Part shown: positions 26,781 to 34,799 of the stretch, piece by piece | Layout: each line of letters starts with the position of its first letter | How positions within the stretch are numbered: position 1 is the first letter of the stretch | Assembly: GCF_051020515.1 (NCBI RefSeq) | Contig: NZ_CP194857.1 | Span: 1-64,000, forward strand | Length of the DNA stretch: 64,000 nucleotides | From: CALKWS01 sp051020515 | GTDB lineage: Bacteria > Actinomycetota > Actinomycetes > Actinomycetales > Beutenbergiaceae | Reading direction: 5' to 3' | The notes under the pieces: generated by a model | Told to the model about the DNA's origin: nothing | Databases searched by the model: none | The model's input: the letters and a program-made list of their open reading frames with translations, nothing else | Translations under genes and position numbers: made by a program

Positions 26781-26941
26781 TGCACCGACACCTCAGCGAC
26801 TCGCAGATAGAGGCCATCCAGTGCGGCCAGGTCGGCGCCGAAGACATCGACGCGCAGGCATGGGCTGACGCCGAACGCGAGGCCGACGACGCGGCGGCTG
26901 GGGACCTGGCGCGCAAGGCGCGGGCGGAGGGGGCGCTGTGA
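26780..26941 (+). CDS. Early protein, 53 aa
   Basis: ATG 26780 (or GTG 26777) gives MHRHLSDSQIEAIQCGQVGA and an Ala/Asp/Glu-rich helix. It overlaps the start of the exonuclease gene (GTGA). Unknown. Confidence 0.45.
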   Translation: MHRHLSDSQIEAIQCGQVGAEDIDAQAWADAEREADDAAAGDLARKARAEGAL

Positions 26942-27775
26942 GTGCGCTGTCGGACGCCGAGTACCACGCACACCCGGCACTGTCCTACTCCACCGGCAAG
27001 GAGTACCTACGCTCCCCCGCCCACTACAAGCGCGCACTGTCGCACCGGGTGGACAAGCCCCGCGTTTGACATGGGTCACGCGATCCACAAAGTGATCCTG
27101 GGCAAGGGTGGGCAGATGGTGGAAATCCCCGCCGACATCCTCTCGAAGAACGGGGCGCTGTCCACCGCCGAGGCTAAGGCGTTCGTTGCTGAGCAGCGCG
27201 AGGCCGGGAATATCCCACTTAAGGCCGGGCAGATCATGCAGGCCCACGCCGCCGCAGCCGAGGTGCTGGGCAACGCTGACGCCCGCCGATATCTGGACCT
27301 ACCCGGTGAGGCCGAGGTGCCCCTGTTCGCCACAGACCCGGCCACTGGTGTGGAGATCCGCGGGAAGGTCGATTACCTGCCGCACAAGGTCAAGGGCGCC
27401 CGCACGTTCCCCGTGGACATCAAGAGCACCGCCGACGCATCCCCCGAAGCGGTGCGCCGCACAATCTCCAACCTGCACTACGACCTACAGGCCGCCATGT
27501 ACCGGCGCCTGATCGAACTGGCCCGAGGCGACCGCACCGGGCCGATGGTTCAGATCTGGGTGGAGGTCGAGCCGCCCTACGGCGTCCTTGTGGTGCAGAT
27601 CGCGCACGAGGACTGGATCGAGGGTGGCAACCGGAAGTTGGACCTGATCCTCGCCCGGCACGCCGAGGCCCTGCGAACCGGCAACTGGCACGCCTACCCA
27701 CCAGGCACCCACGCGCTCGCCCCGCCCGGCTTCTACCTGCCCGGCATCGACTACCTAGAGGACATCACAGCATGA
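26938..27775 (+). pseudogene. PDDEXK (YqaJ/RecB-like) exonuclease, +1 frameshift
   Basis: A probable 5'-3' exonuclease for phage recombination. It begins at GTG 26938 (VSALSDAEYHAHPALSYSTGKE, with the SPAHYK motif) and is broken by an extra C near 27060 (AAGCCCCGCG for AAGCCCGCG). It then runs from FDMGHAIHKVILG to the end. The catalytic motif is VEIRGKVDYLPH...FPVDIKST, with the D-x-K core. Intact length would be about 278 residues. It overlaps the Sak4-like gene by 4 bases. Confidence 0.78.
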
Positions 27776-28638
27776 GCACCCGACGCACCCGCAAGCCCAC
27801 CGGCAAGGCATCTTGGCCGCTGGTGCTGCTGGCCGGACGAGAGAAGTGCGGCAAGTCCTACACCGCCTCCGCATTCTCGGCCTCCGACCTGATCGACCGG
27901 ACATTCTTCATCGAGATCGGTGAAGGGTCAGCGGACCAGTATGGAGCGATCCCCGGCGCCCGCTACGAGATCGTGGAGCACGACGGATCGTGGGCAGACA
28001 TCCTCGCCGCCGTCGAGTGGGCCGTGGACCAGCCCCGCCCGAACGGCAAGCCGCACGCCCTGGTCCTGGTCCTGGACTCCATGACCGAGCTGTGGGGCCT
28101 GTTGGCCGATGAGCAGGAGTCCATCAGCCGCAAGCGCGGCAAGGACACCATCACCATCGACCAGTGGAACTCGGCTAAGAAGCGCTGGCGCAAGGTCATC
28201 GACGCAGCCCGCCGCAACGCCGGCCCGTCGATCTTCACCGCCCGGTACAACGAGGTCACGGTGATGCGCAACGGCAAGCCGACCGCCGAGAAGGAGTGGA
28301 AGGTCGATGCAGAGAAGAACCTCGCCTACGAGGTGGACGCGATCATCACCTGGAAGCAGCCTCGGGAGCCGTTCATCAACGGGGTGCGCACCGTTGCATT
28401 CGACGTACCCGCCCACGGGTTCGCCCCCAAAGACCCGGCGAACTTCGACCTGGACAAGTTCTTCCGGTCGCTGAACATCGACGGCGCTGAGCGGGTCTAC
28501 ATCCCGCGCAAGGAAGACCCCGACGCGCACCAGCCGGCACCGGATGCGGTGCGCCCGGATGAACTGCCCCCCCCTGAGCCAACCCTGAACGACGCCGCCT
28601 ATGAGTGGGCGGGAACTGAGGAGCCAACCAATGCCTGA
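27772..28638 (+). CDS. Sak4-like AAA/RecA-type ATPase
   Basis: 288 residues. Walker A GREKCGKSYT is near residue 27 and Walker B ALVLVLDSM near residue 98. The C-terminal region ends in a Pro/Glu-rich tail. Proteins of this type act as single-strand annealing or RecA-like recombinases with the neighbouring exonuclease. It overlaps the exonuclease stop. Confidence 0.78.
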   Translation: MSTRRTRKPTGKASWPLVLLAGREKCGKSYTASAFSASDLIDRTFFIEIGEGSADQYGAIPGARYEIVEHDGSWADILAAVEWAVDQPRPNGKPHALVLVLDSMTELWGLLADEQESISRKRGKDTITIDQWNSAKKRWRKVIDAARRNAGPSIFTARYNEVTVMRNGKPTAEKEWKVDAEKNLAYEVDAIITWKQPREPFINGVRTVAFDVPAHGFAPKDPANFDLDKFFRSLNIDGAERVYIPRKEDPDAHQPAPDAVRPDELPPPEPTLNDAAYEWAGTEEPTNA

Positions 28639-28804
28639 CATCAAGATCAACTACCCCGGCGATGTGCGTGAGTCGCTGGCCAGCAGCGGGCCGATGGGTC
28701 CGAACCTCAAGGGCGAGTTCCACAAGGTGGAGTCCGCATCCTATGACCCCGAGGCGGATCGCACGACGGCGCACCTAGCCGTGATCGGGGGCGACGATGC
28801 CTGA
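28631..28804 (+). CDS. Early protein, 57 aa
   Basis: MPDIKINYPGDVRESLASSG... with KVESASYDPEADRTTAHLAV looks like a short beta-rich fold. It overlaps the ATPase gene by 8 bases and may belong to the recombination module. Unknown. Confidence 0.5.
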   Translation: MPDIKINYPGDVRESLASSGPMGPNLKGEFHKVESASYDPEADRTTAHLAVIGGDDA

Positions 28805-29003
28805 CCCGACCGACCCGACCACCGGCTACCTGGACACCGGCTGGCTCACCCCACCAACCCCGGGCACCCCCTCCCACCGCCTCATCGACGCCGAAGCCGA
28901 CCTGCGCGCTGAGTCCGAGGCCGAGGTGGGGCAGGACCCGTCCGGCACCGGCCTGGTGGCGCTGGCGTGGGCACAGGACCGGATCGAGGAGGCACTGCGA
29001 TGA
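28797..29003 (+). CDS. Early protein, 68 aa
   Basis: A Pro/Thr-rich start (MPDPTDPTTGYLDTGWLTPP) precedes an acidic helix with AEADLRAESEAEVGQ. Overlapping ATGs at both ends. Unknown. Confidence 0.5.
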   Translation: MPDPTDPTTGYLDTGWLTPPTPGTPSHRLIDAEADLRAESEAEVGQDPSGTGLVALAWAQDRIEEALR

Positions 29004-29233
29004 GCGCTGAGCCCCTGTTTCGGTTTGAGATGAAGTACGTCGCCCGCCGCGACGATCCGTACTTCCACACCCGGTGGGACCGGGCAAGGCCGATCACCGT
29101 GGTGGCCGCGACCAAGCAACAGGCGATCAGTAAGGCCAACGCGGCACTCGGTGGAGACCCCGGCCCTCACTCCCACCACGTGTTCCGGGTCGTCTCGGTC
29201 ACCGACCACCTGATCGAGGAGGCGGGGCGATGA
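29000..29233 (+). CDS. Early protein, 77 aa
   Basis: LFRFEMKYVARRDDPYFHTR followed by ITVVAATKQQAISKANAALGG and HHVFRVVSVTDHL suggests a small alpha/beta fold, similar in layout to small modulators in other phages. Unknown. Confidence 0.55.
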   Translation: MSAEPLFRFEMKYVARRDDPYFHTRWDRARPITVVAATKQQAISKANAALGGDPGPHSHHVFRVVSVTDHLIEEAGR

Positions 29234-29409
29234 GGGGCAAACCGTGCACGAATTGCGGGCACCCGAAGTCACGTCACCGCACCCGCGAATGTCGGCACAC
29301 CTGGCAGACGCGCGGCCAGACCTTCATGGGCATCAACACGATCACCAAGTGGTGCGACTGCAGCGGGTACCAAGAATTGACCGGGCGCCAAGAGTGGACC
29401 GACCAATGA
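29230..29409 (+). CDS. Zinc-ribbon microprotein, 59 aa
   Basis: CTNCGHPKSRHRTREC near the N-terminus and WCDCSGYQEL later give two Cys pairs, a likely zinc ribbon. Overlapping ATGA ends. Function unknown. Confidence 0.6.
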   Translation: MRGKPCTNCGHPKSRHRTRECRHTWQTRGQTFMGINTITKWCDCSGYQELTGRQEWTDQ

Positions 29410-29559
29410 GGCCCATCGACCGCCGCGGTTCCAACCCCGGCCCGATGAGCGCCCAGGACAGACTTCCCGACGCCGAGCACCAGGCGCCCGCCTGTGGATC
29501 GTGCGGCAGTGAGACGGATACCGACGCCGACCACGCGGCTTGCTACGGCTGCGGCCTGA
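29406..29559 (+). CDS. Zinc-finger microprotein, 3' end uncertain
   Basis: The ATG at 29406 gives MRPIDRRGSNPGPMSAQDRL then CGSCGSET...CYGCGL, a four-Cys motif. As sequenced, the frame runs on without stop through two other genes to 30302. A one-base shift near 29556 would end it at 29559, just before the next start at 29567, as the operon's tight packing suggests. Confidence 0.4.
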
Positions 29560-29566
29560 GTTTCGC

Positions 29567-29776
29567 ATGGCCCGACCCGACCTCCAAGCCGCCTACCTGG
29601 ATCCGGACAAGGAGCCGTGTGGCTCGCCGTGCGACAACACCTGGCACCGACCGGGCGCGCTCCGGGAAGGCAAGGGCTTCCGCTGCCAACCCTGCGCACT
29701 ACCCGAAGGGCACGACAACACTTGGCACTGGCGCGGCTGCACGCCGGTCGAACTGGAAGCGGGGGCCGACTCATGA
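29567..29776 (+). CDS. Cys/His-rich protein, 69 aa
   Basis: Two DNTWH motifs (PCDNTWHRPG and GHDNTWHWRG) flank a CQPC pair, an internal repeat that may bind zinc. Overlapping ATGA with the next gene. Unknown. Confidence 0.55.
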   Translation: MARPDLQAAYLDPDKEPCGSPCDNTWHRPGALREGKGFRCQPCALPEGHDNTWHWRGCTPVELEAGADS

Positions 29777-29958
29777 GCCACCGTCTCCACTCCCGCCGCC
29801 CCGCCCCCTACTTCGGCAACAAGGCCGCCCGCCCCCTCGACCGTCGCGACTCCAACCCCGCCCGCGCACTCGGCCACCTACTCGCCGGCTCGCTCGGTGT
29901 CCTGGCCTGGGTCGCCGTCATCTACGCACTCGTGTGGATCGCGAGCGTACCGGCATGA
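29773..29958 (+). CDS. Single-pass membrane protein, 61 aa
   Basis: A basic N-terminal half (MSHRLHSRRPAPYFGNKAARP) is followed by one TM helix (LLAGSLGVLAWVAVIYALVW). It is probably tail-anchored in the host membrane. Unknown. Confidence 0.6.
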   Translation: MSHRLHSRRPAPYFGNKAARPLDRRDSNPARALGHLLAGSLGVLAWVAVIYALVWIASVPA

Positions 29959-30302
29959 GCGCGGTGCAGCCCGACCTCTTCGGCGAATACGACCGCCGCG
30001 AGCAAGAACGCAAGACCCAACGACAGCCCGCCGAGTGCCCTTCGTGCGGGACGACCGAGCCCAACGGGTACCTGCTGAGCATCATCAACCACGGCTACGA
30101 CCCCATCAGCCTGCGCATCGGCGGCTTCCCCCAGGGCGAGCACCCCATCTACGGCGACAAGTGCCTCGCCCAGACCCTCGTCACCAGCCACATCACCTAC
30201 CAAGCACGCAACGGCGACACCCAAGCCCTAGCCCTCGCCATGGACAGGGGCCGCGAACTTGGCCTCGACGTCGAGGCCATCAAGGAAGGAACAACGACGT
30301 GA
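29955..30302 (+). CDS. Zinc-finger protein, 115 aa
   Basis: It starts MSAVQPDLFGEYDRREQERK and has CPSCGTTEPNGYLLSIINHGYD and KCLAQTLVTSHITYQ, then a helical end. The first segment resembles the MTAPDLFTGD start of the next gene, hinting at a shared short interaction motif (PDLF). Confidence 0.55.
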   Translation: MSAVQPDLFGEYDRREQERKTQRQPAECPSCGTTEPNGYLLSIINHGYDPISLRIGGFPQGEHPIYGDKCLAQTLVTSHITYQARNGDTQALALAMDRGRELGLDVEAIKEGTTT

Positions 30303-30637
30303 CCGCCCCCGACTTATTCACCGGCGACCGCACCACCGCCCGAGCCCAGGCCGAGGTGCAGACCATCCTCGACGCCGCCGAACTCGACCCCCTGGAAGTG
30401 CACATCAAAGGCCACCACGCCGACCCCGACCCCATCGCCACCGTCACCCTGCGCAGCGTGGCTGACCTGGAGGCATTTACCGCCCGCGACGGCAAGCCCA
30501 CCATCACCCGCCGCCACGTCGCATGGGGCACCACGGGGCGCCACTGGGAGCACTCCGCCACGTATGACCGCCCTGGCCGCAAAATGCTCGCCCTCGCCCG
30601 CATCTTCGCCCACATGGACGAATGGACCGACCAGTGA
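30299..30637 (+). CDS. Early protein, 112 aa
   Basis: GTG 30299 gives VTAPDLFTGDRTTARAQAEV and an alpha/beta sequence with VEVHIKGHH-like strands and a C-terminal helix (MLALARIFAHMDEW). No family is recognised. Confidence 0.55.
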   Translation: MTAPDLFTGDRTTARAQAEVQTILDAAELDPLEVHIKGHHADPDPIATVTLRSVADLEAFTARDGKPTITRRHVAWGTTGRHWEHSATYDRPGRKMLALARIFAHMDEWTDQ

Positions 30638-31187
30638 CCGGCGACCGCTTCAAAGACGGCTACGCATCCGCCGAGCGCCACTGGAAGGCCCGCTGGCACC
30701 AAGCCAACGACGACCTACAGAAGGCCATTAGCGAGATCGAGCGGCTCCGTACCAACCTCTGGGCGCTCCAAGAGCAGGATGAGCGCGCCGAGACTTGGCG
30801 GGAGAAGGCCAACCGGTACCACGCCCGCCTCACCGCCGTTGAAGCCGAACATAAGTCGCTGGTTGACTCACTGCGGGCCGACGTCGCACAGATCATTGCC
30901 GAGGCGTCCGACGAGCCGTACCGGGAGCCGGACCACCTGGAGGATCTGCTCGGCATCGACCCCAACGACACAGCCGACCGGCTCGCCGCGCGAGGCGTGG
31001 AGTACCGGCACCAGCGCGACGCCCTCGCCGCCCGCCTCACCGCCGTCGAAGCCTTCCTCGATGAGACCGACCGCCGCGCGGGTCGGAGGAGTGGGGCCTG
31101 CCCCTGCGCGGCAACACGAAGGTCCTCACCGGCGAAGTCCGTGCCGTCCTCTCGGCGGCCCCCACCGACACCACCAAGGAGAACTGA
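30634..31187 (+). pseudogene. Coiled-coil early protein, 2-base frameshift
   Basis: GTG 30634 starts VTGDRFKDGYASAERHWKAR, then a long coiled coil containing two copies of ARLTAVEA. An extra CG near 31078 shifts the frame; the expected ending SEEWGLPLRGNTKVLTGEV...TKEN lies in the other frame and stops at 31187. About 183 residues. It may be an organising or nucleoid-type protein; function is not clear. Confidence 0.55.
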
Positions 31188-31190
31188 CCA

Positions 31191-31457
31191 ATGACCGCTG
31201 AGACCACCGAGCGGTGGGCCGACTGGTGCACGAGTGGCGACGGGTTCGCCATGTCGGGCACCCGCATGAAGGAGCACTCCCGGGAGTCCATGGGCGACCG
31301 CTGGTGCTTCCACCACCGCCGCCGTCACGAATTCTTCTGGGTCGTCATGGCCCCAGACGGCCTCTCCTACTACGGCCCGCACGTCGAAGTGCACGGAGAG
31401 ACCAGGGACTGCACAGACCTGTTCCCCGGCTGGACGCGCACGTGGGAGGAGGACTGA
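31191..31457 (+). CDS. Early protein, 88 aa
   Basis: WADWCTSGDGFAMSGTRMKE and DRWCFHHRRRHEFFWVVMAP, ending in TRDCTDLFPGWTRTWEED. The HH-RRRH cluster and Cys pairs suggest a compact metal-binding fold. Overlaps the next ATG. Unknown. Confidence 0.55.
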   Translation: MTAETTERWADWCTSGDGFAMSGTRMKEHSRESMGDRWCFHHRRRHEFFWVVMAPDGLSYYGPHVEVHGETRDCTDLFPGWTRTWEED

Positions 31458-31690
31458 TGACCGCCGCTGACCGCCCGTCCGTCACCCCGCAAGTGGGGGA
31501 CACCCTGACCACCGCCGAGCAGATCGACGCGCTACCGGTCGGAAGCGTTGTCCTGCACGACAGCGATGTGGACCCTCCCCGGTATCGCGGTCATGCAGCG
31601 CAGCGTCCACACGGGTGCCTGGTACCTGCCCGCCGCGGTCCAGCGCGTAGAGCCGCTGCTGCCGGTCACGGTGCTGTACGTGCCCGGTGA
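31457..31690 (+). pseudogene. Early protein with broken 3' half
   Basis: The start MTAADRPSVTPQVGDTLTTA...IDALPVGSVVLHDSD is followed after a frame change near 31567 by GIAVMQRSVHTGAWYLPAAV and LPVTVLYVPGE. Together these match the layout of a short protein common in actinophage early regions. The junction with the HIT gene is unclear because both share the second frame. Confidence 0.45.
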
Positions 31691-32146
31691 GTCGTCCCGC
31701 CCGTCCGTCACCGACGACGCCCTCACCGAGTGTCCGTTCTGCGACCGCATCCAGCGAGGCGACCACCGCGACGACTGTGGCGCCCCCACTGTCGTCCACT
31801 TCGAGCCGCTCAATCCCGTCACGCCGGGCCACATGCTGTTCGTGCCACAGTGGCACACCAAGCACCCGGACGCTGACGCGGTTGCCGAAGCGATGCGTTC
31901 GGCAGTGCGGCACGCTGAGGATCGCGGCGAGGACTTCAACCTCATCACCTCGTCCGGCCCAGCCGCGACACAGACCGTCGAGCACGTCCACGTCCACTAC
32001 GTGCCACGGCGCGCCGATGATGGGCTGCCACTGCCGTGGACGCCCCAACAGGCCGCTGCCCGCGCCGAGGCGACCACGCGACCGACGAGGACGCGCTGGC
32101 CCTCGCCGCGCTCGCCCGGCTCCACCACGGCGGGGGGCAGGCATGA
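31680..32146 (+). pseudogene. HIT-family nucleotide hydrolase, frameshift near the 3' end
   Basis: CPFCDRI, VVHFEPLNPVTPGHMLFVP, NLITSSGPAATQTVEHVHVHYVPR give the complete HIT fold with the H-x-H-x-H active site, which would cleave or transfer nucleoside phosphates. A missing base near 32074 shifts the last 25 codons; the expected ending DHATDEDALALAALARLHHG stops at 32146. The true start is uncertain (GTG 31680 or 31671). Confidence 0.7.
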
Positions 32147-32322
32147 AACACCACGACCGCATACACCACAAAACCACCGTCATCATCCGCCACACCGGCC
32201 AAGTCGGCACCGTCGAAGCCGTGCAGAACTCGCCCTACGTGCGGCTGCTGAAAGTCGCCGGGCAGTGGTACCGGCCCTCACAACTCATCCGCGCAGACGA
32301 CCCCGAATGGAGGCGGCAATGA
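32143..32322 (+). CDS. Early protein, 59 aa, SH3-like
   Basis: MKHHDRIHHKTTVIIRHTGQVGTVEAVQ...VRLLKVAGQWYRPSQL looks like a small beta-barrel. Overlapping ATGA ends. Unknown. Confidence 0.55.
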   Translation: MKHHDRIHHKTTVIIRHTGQVGTVEAVQNSPYVRLLKVAGQWYRPSQLIRADDPEWRRQ

Positions 32323-32570
32323 CATCCCGAGTCACGCTCTACCGACGACCAGACGGCGATCTGGTGGCCTACCACTACAGCACCGGCGCCCAGGTCGTAG
32401 ACCACGAAAACGCCGCCAAGATCGCCACCGACATAGCCGAAATCGCCACCGGCAAACAATGGGCCTGGCTGCAACTCGGCGACCAAAACGACCGCGCCGC
32501 GTTCTACCTCAACCGCCTTGTCACAGCGCTCGCCACGCCGGCCCCGCCGAGGGCGAAGGCGGTGGCGTAA
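32319..32570 (+). CDS. Early protein, 83 aa
   Basis: Short beta strands (VTLYRRPDGDLVAYHYSTGA) are followed by a helix (NAAKIATDIAEIATGKQWAW). It ends directly before the replication protein start. Unknown. Confidence 0.55.
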   Translation: MTSRVTLYRRPDGDLVAYHYSTGAQVVDHENAAKIATDIAEIATGKQWAWLQLGDQNDRAAFYLNRLVTALATPAPPRAKAVA

Positions 32571-32957
32571 ATGGCCCTCCAGTGGGCGCGGCTCGACACC
32601 AATATCGCCTCTCACGACAAGATCCTCGACCTGCTGGGGTATGAGGACGGGCGCGCTATCGCCTTCTCCTACATTTGCTGCATCGCCTACAGCGTCGGCA
32701 ATGGCACGGACGGGCACATTCCGTTCGCTGCACTGCCGTTCGTCCACGCGAGTAAGCGGGATATGGAAACAATGGTGGACGCGGGATTAGTGGACCCTAA
32801 CCCGAAAGGGTGGACGGTGCGCAATTTCGCAGACCGGCAACAAGTGTCAGCAGTGGCCACGCAGATTCATCAAGACAAAAAGCGGGCTAGCGCAAAAGGG
32901 AATTGCGTAAGGCACCACGGAGCGGACTGTGGATGCTGGAAAGCGAGGATCGCGTGA
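32571..32957 (+). CDS. Replication initiation protein, N-terminal winged-helix type
   Basis: 128 residues. MALQWARLDTNIASHDKILD with a following helical region matches the start of actinophage replisome organiser proteins, and GNCVRHHGADCGCW is a Cys/His motif typical near their middle. It stops early at 32957, where a phased CTCCC repeat array begins; the expected low-complexity C-terminus may lie in another frame of that array (to 33133). Role in origin binding is inferred from family resemblance and the adjacent repeats. Confidence 0.65.
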   Translation: MALQWARLDTNIASHDKILDLLGYEDGRAIAFSYICCIAYSVGNGTDGHIPFAALPFVHASKRDMETMVDAGLVDPNPKGWTVRNFADRQQVSAVATQIHQDKKRASAKGNCVRHHGADCGCWKARIA

Positions 32958-32959
32958 CC

Positions 32960-33108
32960 CTCCCGACCGCCTCCCAGACTCTCCCACAATCCTCCCAGAA
33001 CGCTCCCAGGCGCCTCCCGCAACCCTCCCAAACCAGGCTCCCACACCGGCTCCCACAATCCGCGCCATTGCAACGGTCTCCCAGGTGGGACTCCCAGGTG
33101 CGACTCCT
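32960..33108 (+). repeat. Phased CTCCC(A) array, candidate replication origin iterons
   Basis: CTCCC starts at 32960, 32971, 32981, 32992, 33003, 33014, 33025, 33038, 33050, 33078 and 33091, with a CTCCT at 33104. The first seven are 10-11 bases apart, about one helical turn, which is not a codon multiple. The array directly follows the replication gene and is followed by A/T-richer DNA to 33218. Confidence 0.7.
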
Positions 33109-33218
33109 ACGTACGTACGGACGGACGGACTAACGAAGAGGTGGGAGACATGGGTAGATCATCTTGCCTTACGTAACGCGCAGGAGAACAACAATTCCCA
33201 GATAATGAGGTTTAGACA
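33109..33218. other. A/T-richer spacer after the CTCCC array
   Basis: TACGTACG and GACGGACGGAC tandem units come first, then an inverted GTGGGAG at 33142-33148, then a relatively A/T-rich stretch (33150-33218) including AACAACAATTCCCAG. No convincing gene is seen. It could be the unwinding part of an origin. Confidence 0.45.
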
Positions 33219-33410
33219 ATGCCCAAAGAATCCCGATGCGGCGTTTACGGACACGAATACGCAAGCGCCAGAACATGCCCTAACTGTCGCGCCGAATATC
33301 TCGCCACTCGAGCATGGCCACCCGGCACCACCCACCAAGACGCACCACGCGGACTACCCGCCGACTACACCGACGCACCCACCAGAGCCGCAGGAGACCA
33401 CCATGACTGA
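33219..33410 (+). CDS. Zinc-finger microprotein, 63 aa
   Basis: MPKESRCGVYGHEYASARTC then PNC gives a C-x-x-x-H...C-x-x-C motif. The rest is Pro/Ala/Thr-rich. It overlaps the next ATG. Confidence 0.6.
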   Translation: MPKESRCGVYGHEYASARTCPNCRAEYLATRAWPPGTTHQDAPRGLPADYTDAPTRAAGDHHD

Positions 33411-33737
33411 CCTGTACCCGCCGACTGGCCAGACCCCGCCGCTGGATTGGATCACAGCCTGCGAGGACGACACTTGGAGCGCCTACCAGGGTGCGCTGGC
33501 CGACCGCGACCGTGCCCGCAACATCGCCGTGGCGCTGGAGCAGGAGAGCGCCGAACTGCGGGCCGAGCGATTGCGGTCGCAGCCGACTACGCCGAGCTGC
33601 GAGCCGAGACCGAGACCGTCCACCGCGTTATCGAGCAGGTGGGGCTGATGGTCGAGAACTGGGACTACCGCTACGTCCGTGAGGAACTGCAAGCCATCCT
33701 CGACGGCGCCACGTTCGAGGAGGTGCGCAATGGCTGA
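33403..33737 (+). pseudogene. Coiled-coil early protein, frameshift
   Basis: ATG 33403 gives MTDLYPPTGQTPPLDWITAC and a helix (DRDRARNIAVALEQESAELRAE). A frame change near 33568 joins IAVAADYAELRAETETVHRV and the ending LQAILDGATFEEVRNG. The helix RDxARxIAVALEQE recurs in the gene at 35582, so the two are paralogues. About 111 residues. Confidence 0.55.
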
Positions 33738-33819
33738 CCACTGCAACCTCTGCCCATTCCACGGCTGTGACGGCTGCCAGCACCAAGGAGGTGTCCACAG
33801 TGAGACTGCTAGCGATTGA
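33730..33819 (+). CDS. Cys-rich microprotein, 29 aa
   Basis: MADHCNLCPFHGCDGCQHQG has four Cys and two His in 20 residues, a likely zinc knuckle. It overlaps both neighbours (ATGG... inside the previous stop, and the RuvC start). Confidence 0.5.
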   Translation: MADHCNLCPFHGCDGCQHQGGVHSETASD

Positions 33820-34297
33820 TCCCGGCAATACCGAATCCGGATGGGTCGTCATCGACACCACCACCCGCCGGCCCTTGGAATTCGACAAGAGCACCAACCC
33901 CGACCTCCTGGCCGAGATCGGCCTCGGGGCACTCAACTTCGACCAAGCCGTCATCGAGATGGTCGCCTCTTACGGCATGGCCGTCGGCGCAGACGTTTTC
34001 GAGACCTGCGTGTGGATCGGCCGCTTCCACCAGATGATCCGCCAATGGGACGTTCACGCCGCCCTCATCAAGCGCCACCCGGTCAAACTCCACCACTGCC
34101 ACACCGCCCGCGCCAAAGACTCCAACATCCGCCAAGCCCTCGTCGACAGATTCGCCCCAGGCGCCCCCAACCACGGCAAAGGCACCAAGCGCCACCCCGG
34201 CTGGTTCTACGGCTTCCGCGCCGATGTGTGGGCCGCTTACGCCCTCGCCGTGTACGCCGCCGACACGCACGGCACCGACCCGAAGGAGGCGGCGTGA
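33800..34297 (+). CDS. RuvC-like Holliday junction resolvase
   Basis: 165 residues from GTG 33800 with AAGGAGG upstream. LLAIDPGNTESGWVVID holds the first catalytic Asp, and FDQAVIEMVASYG a Glu. The C-terminal DVWAAYALAVYAAD helix carries a further Asp, the RNase H-fold pattern of phage RuvC-like enzymes. It would cut branched DNA before packaging. Confidence 0.78.
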   Translation: MRLLAIDPGNTESGWVVIDTTTRRPLEFDKSTNPDLLAEIGLGALNFDQAVIEMVASYGMAVGADVFETCVWIGRFHQMIRQWDVHAALIKRHPVKLHHCHTARAKDSNIRQALVDRFAPGAPNHGKGTKRHPGWFYGFRADVWAAYALAVYAADTHGTDPKEAA

Positions 34298-34368
34298 GAC
34301 CGGCAAGACACCGAGAGGGCACCACACCATCCGGCTGGTGCTGACTGACCAGGAAGTGAGGTTCTGAT
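34294..34368 (+). pseudogene. Very short ORF after the resolvase, probably broken
   Basis: GTG 34294 reads 16 codons to a stop at 34344. A second frame gives TIRLVLTDQEVRF ending at 34368 in an ATGA overlap with the next gene, which looks more like a real C-terminus. A one-base error is likely. Confidence 0.3.
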
Positions 34369-34549
34369 GAGCGCCAAGACCCGCCGTAAGGCCCGCCGCA
34401 GACGAGAGGCCCTCGCCCGCAACGAAGGTCACGAGGGGTGCCAGTCGTGCGAGGTGTGCCTGCTGCCGCACTGCCCGGACTGCCACCCGGACCGGCGCAC
34501 CTGCCCGATGGACCACACCGGCAACCGAGACCACCTGGAGGGAAGCGTG
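34367..34549 (+). CDS. Cys-rich zinc-binding microprotein, 3' end uncertain
   Basis: MSAKTRRKARRRREALARNE is very basic, then CQSCEVCLLPHCPDCHPDRRTC has six Cys in tight spacing. In the present sequence the frame has no stop before the next start (GTG 34547); tight packing suggests it should end there. Confidence 0.45.
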
Positions 34550-34799
34550 ACCCAGCGCCTACAGCCCTACCGCGACTGGCTGGCTCAACGGCTGGACCGC
34601 AACCCGCGCCGAACTCAACCGCCTCCGAGCCCTCGGCGCACCCGACGACATCACCGCCAAGCGGCTCCGCCAGGCAGCCCAGTTGGAGACCTTCGGGGTG
34701 AACGACACCCTGTTCGAGGTCATGTGCCGCATCGCCGCCACCGGGCGCATCACGCAGATGGACCTCGACATGCTGCATCGAGAAGGGATCGGGCGATGA
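34547..34799 (+). pseudogene. Helical early protein, frameshift
   Basis: GTG 34547 gives VTQRLQPYRDWLAQRLDRN, then a frame change near 34607 continues as RAELNRLRALGAPDDITAKR and FGVNDTLFEVMCRIAATGRI to a stop at 34799. About 83 residues. It looks like a small, well-conserved helical protein. Function unknown. Confidence 0.55.

Noticed and set aside
32954..33133. Pro/Gln/Ser-rich ORF over the CTCCC array as a repeat protein
   Set aside because: The repeat period is about 11 bases and moves through all frames, so the peptide repetition is a by-product of the DNA repeat.
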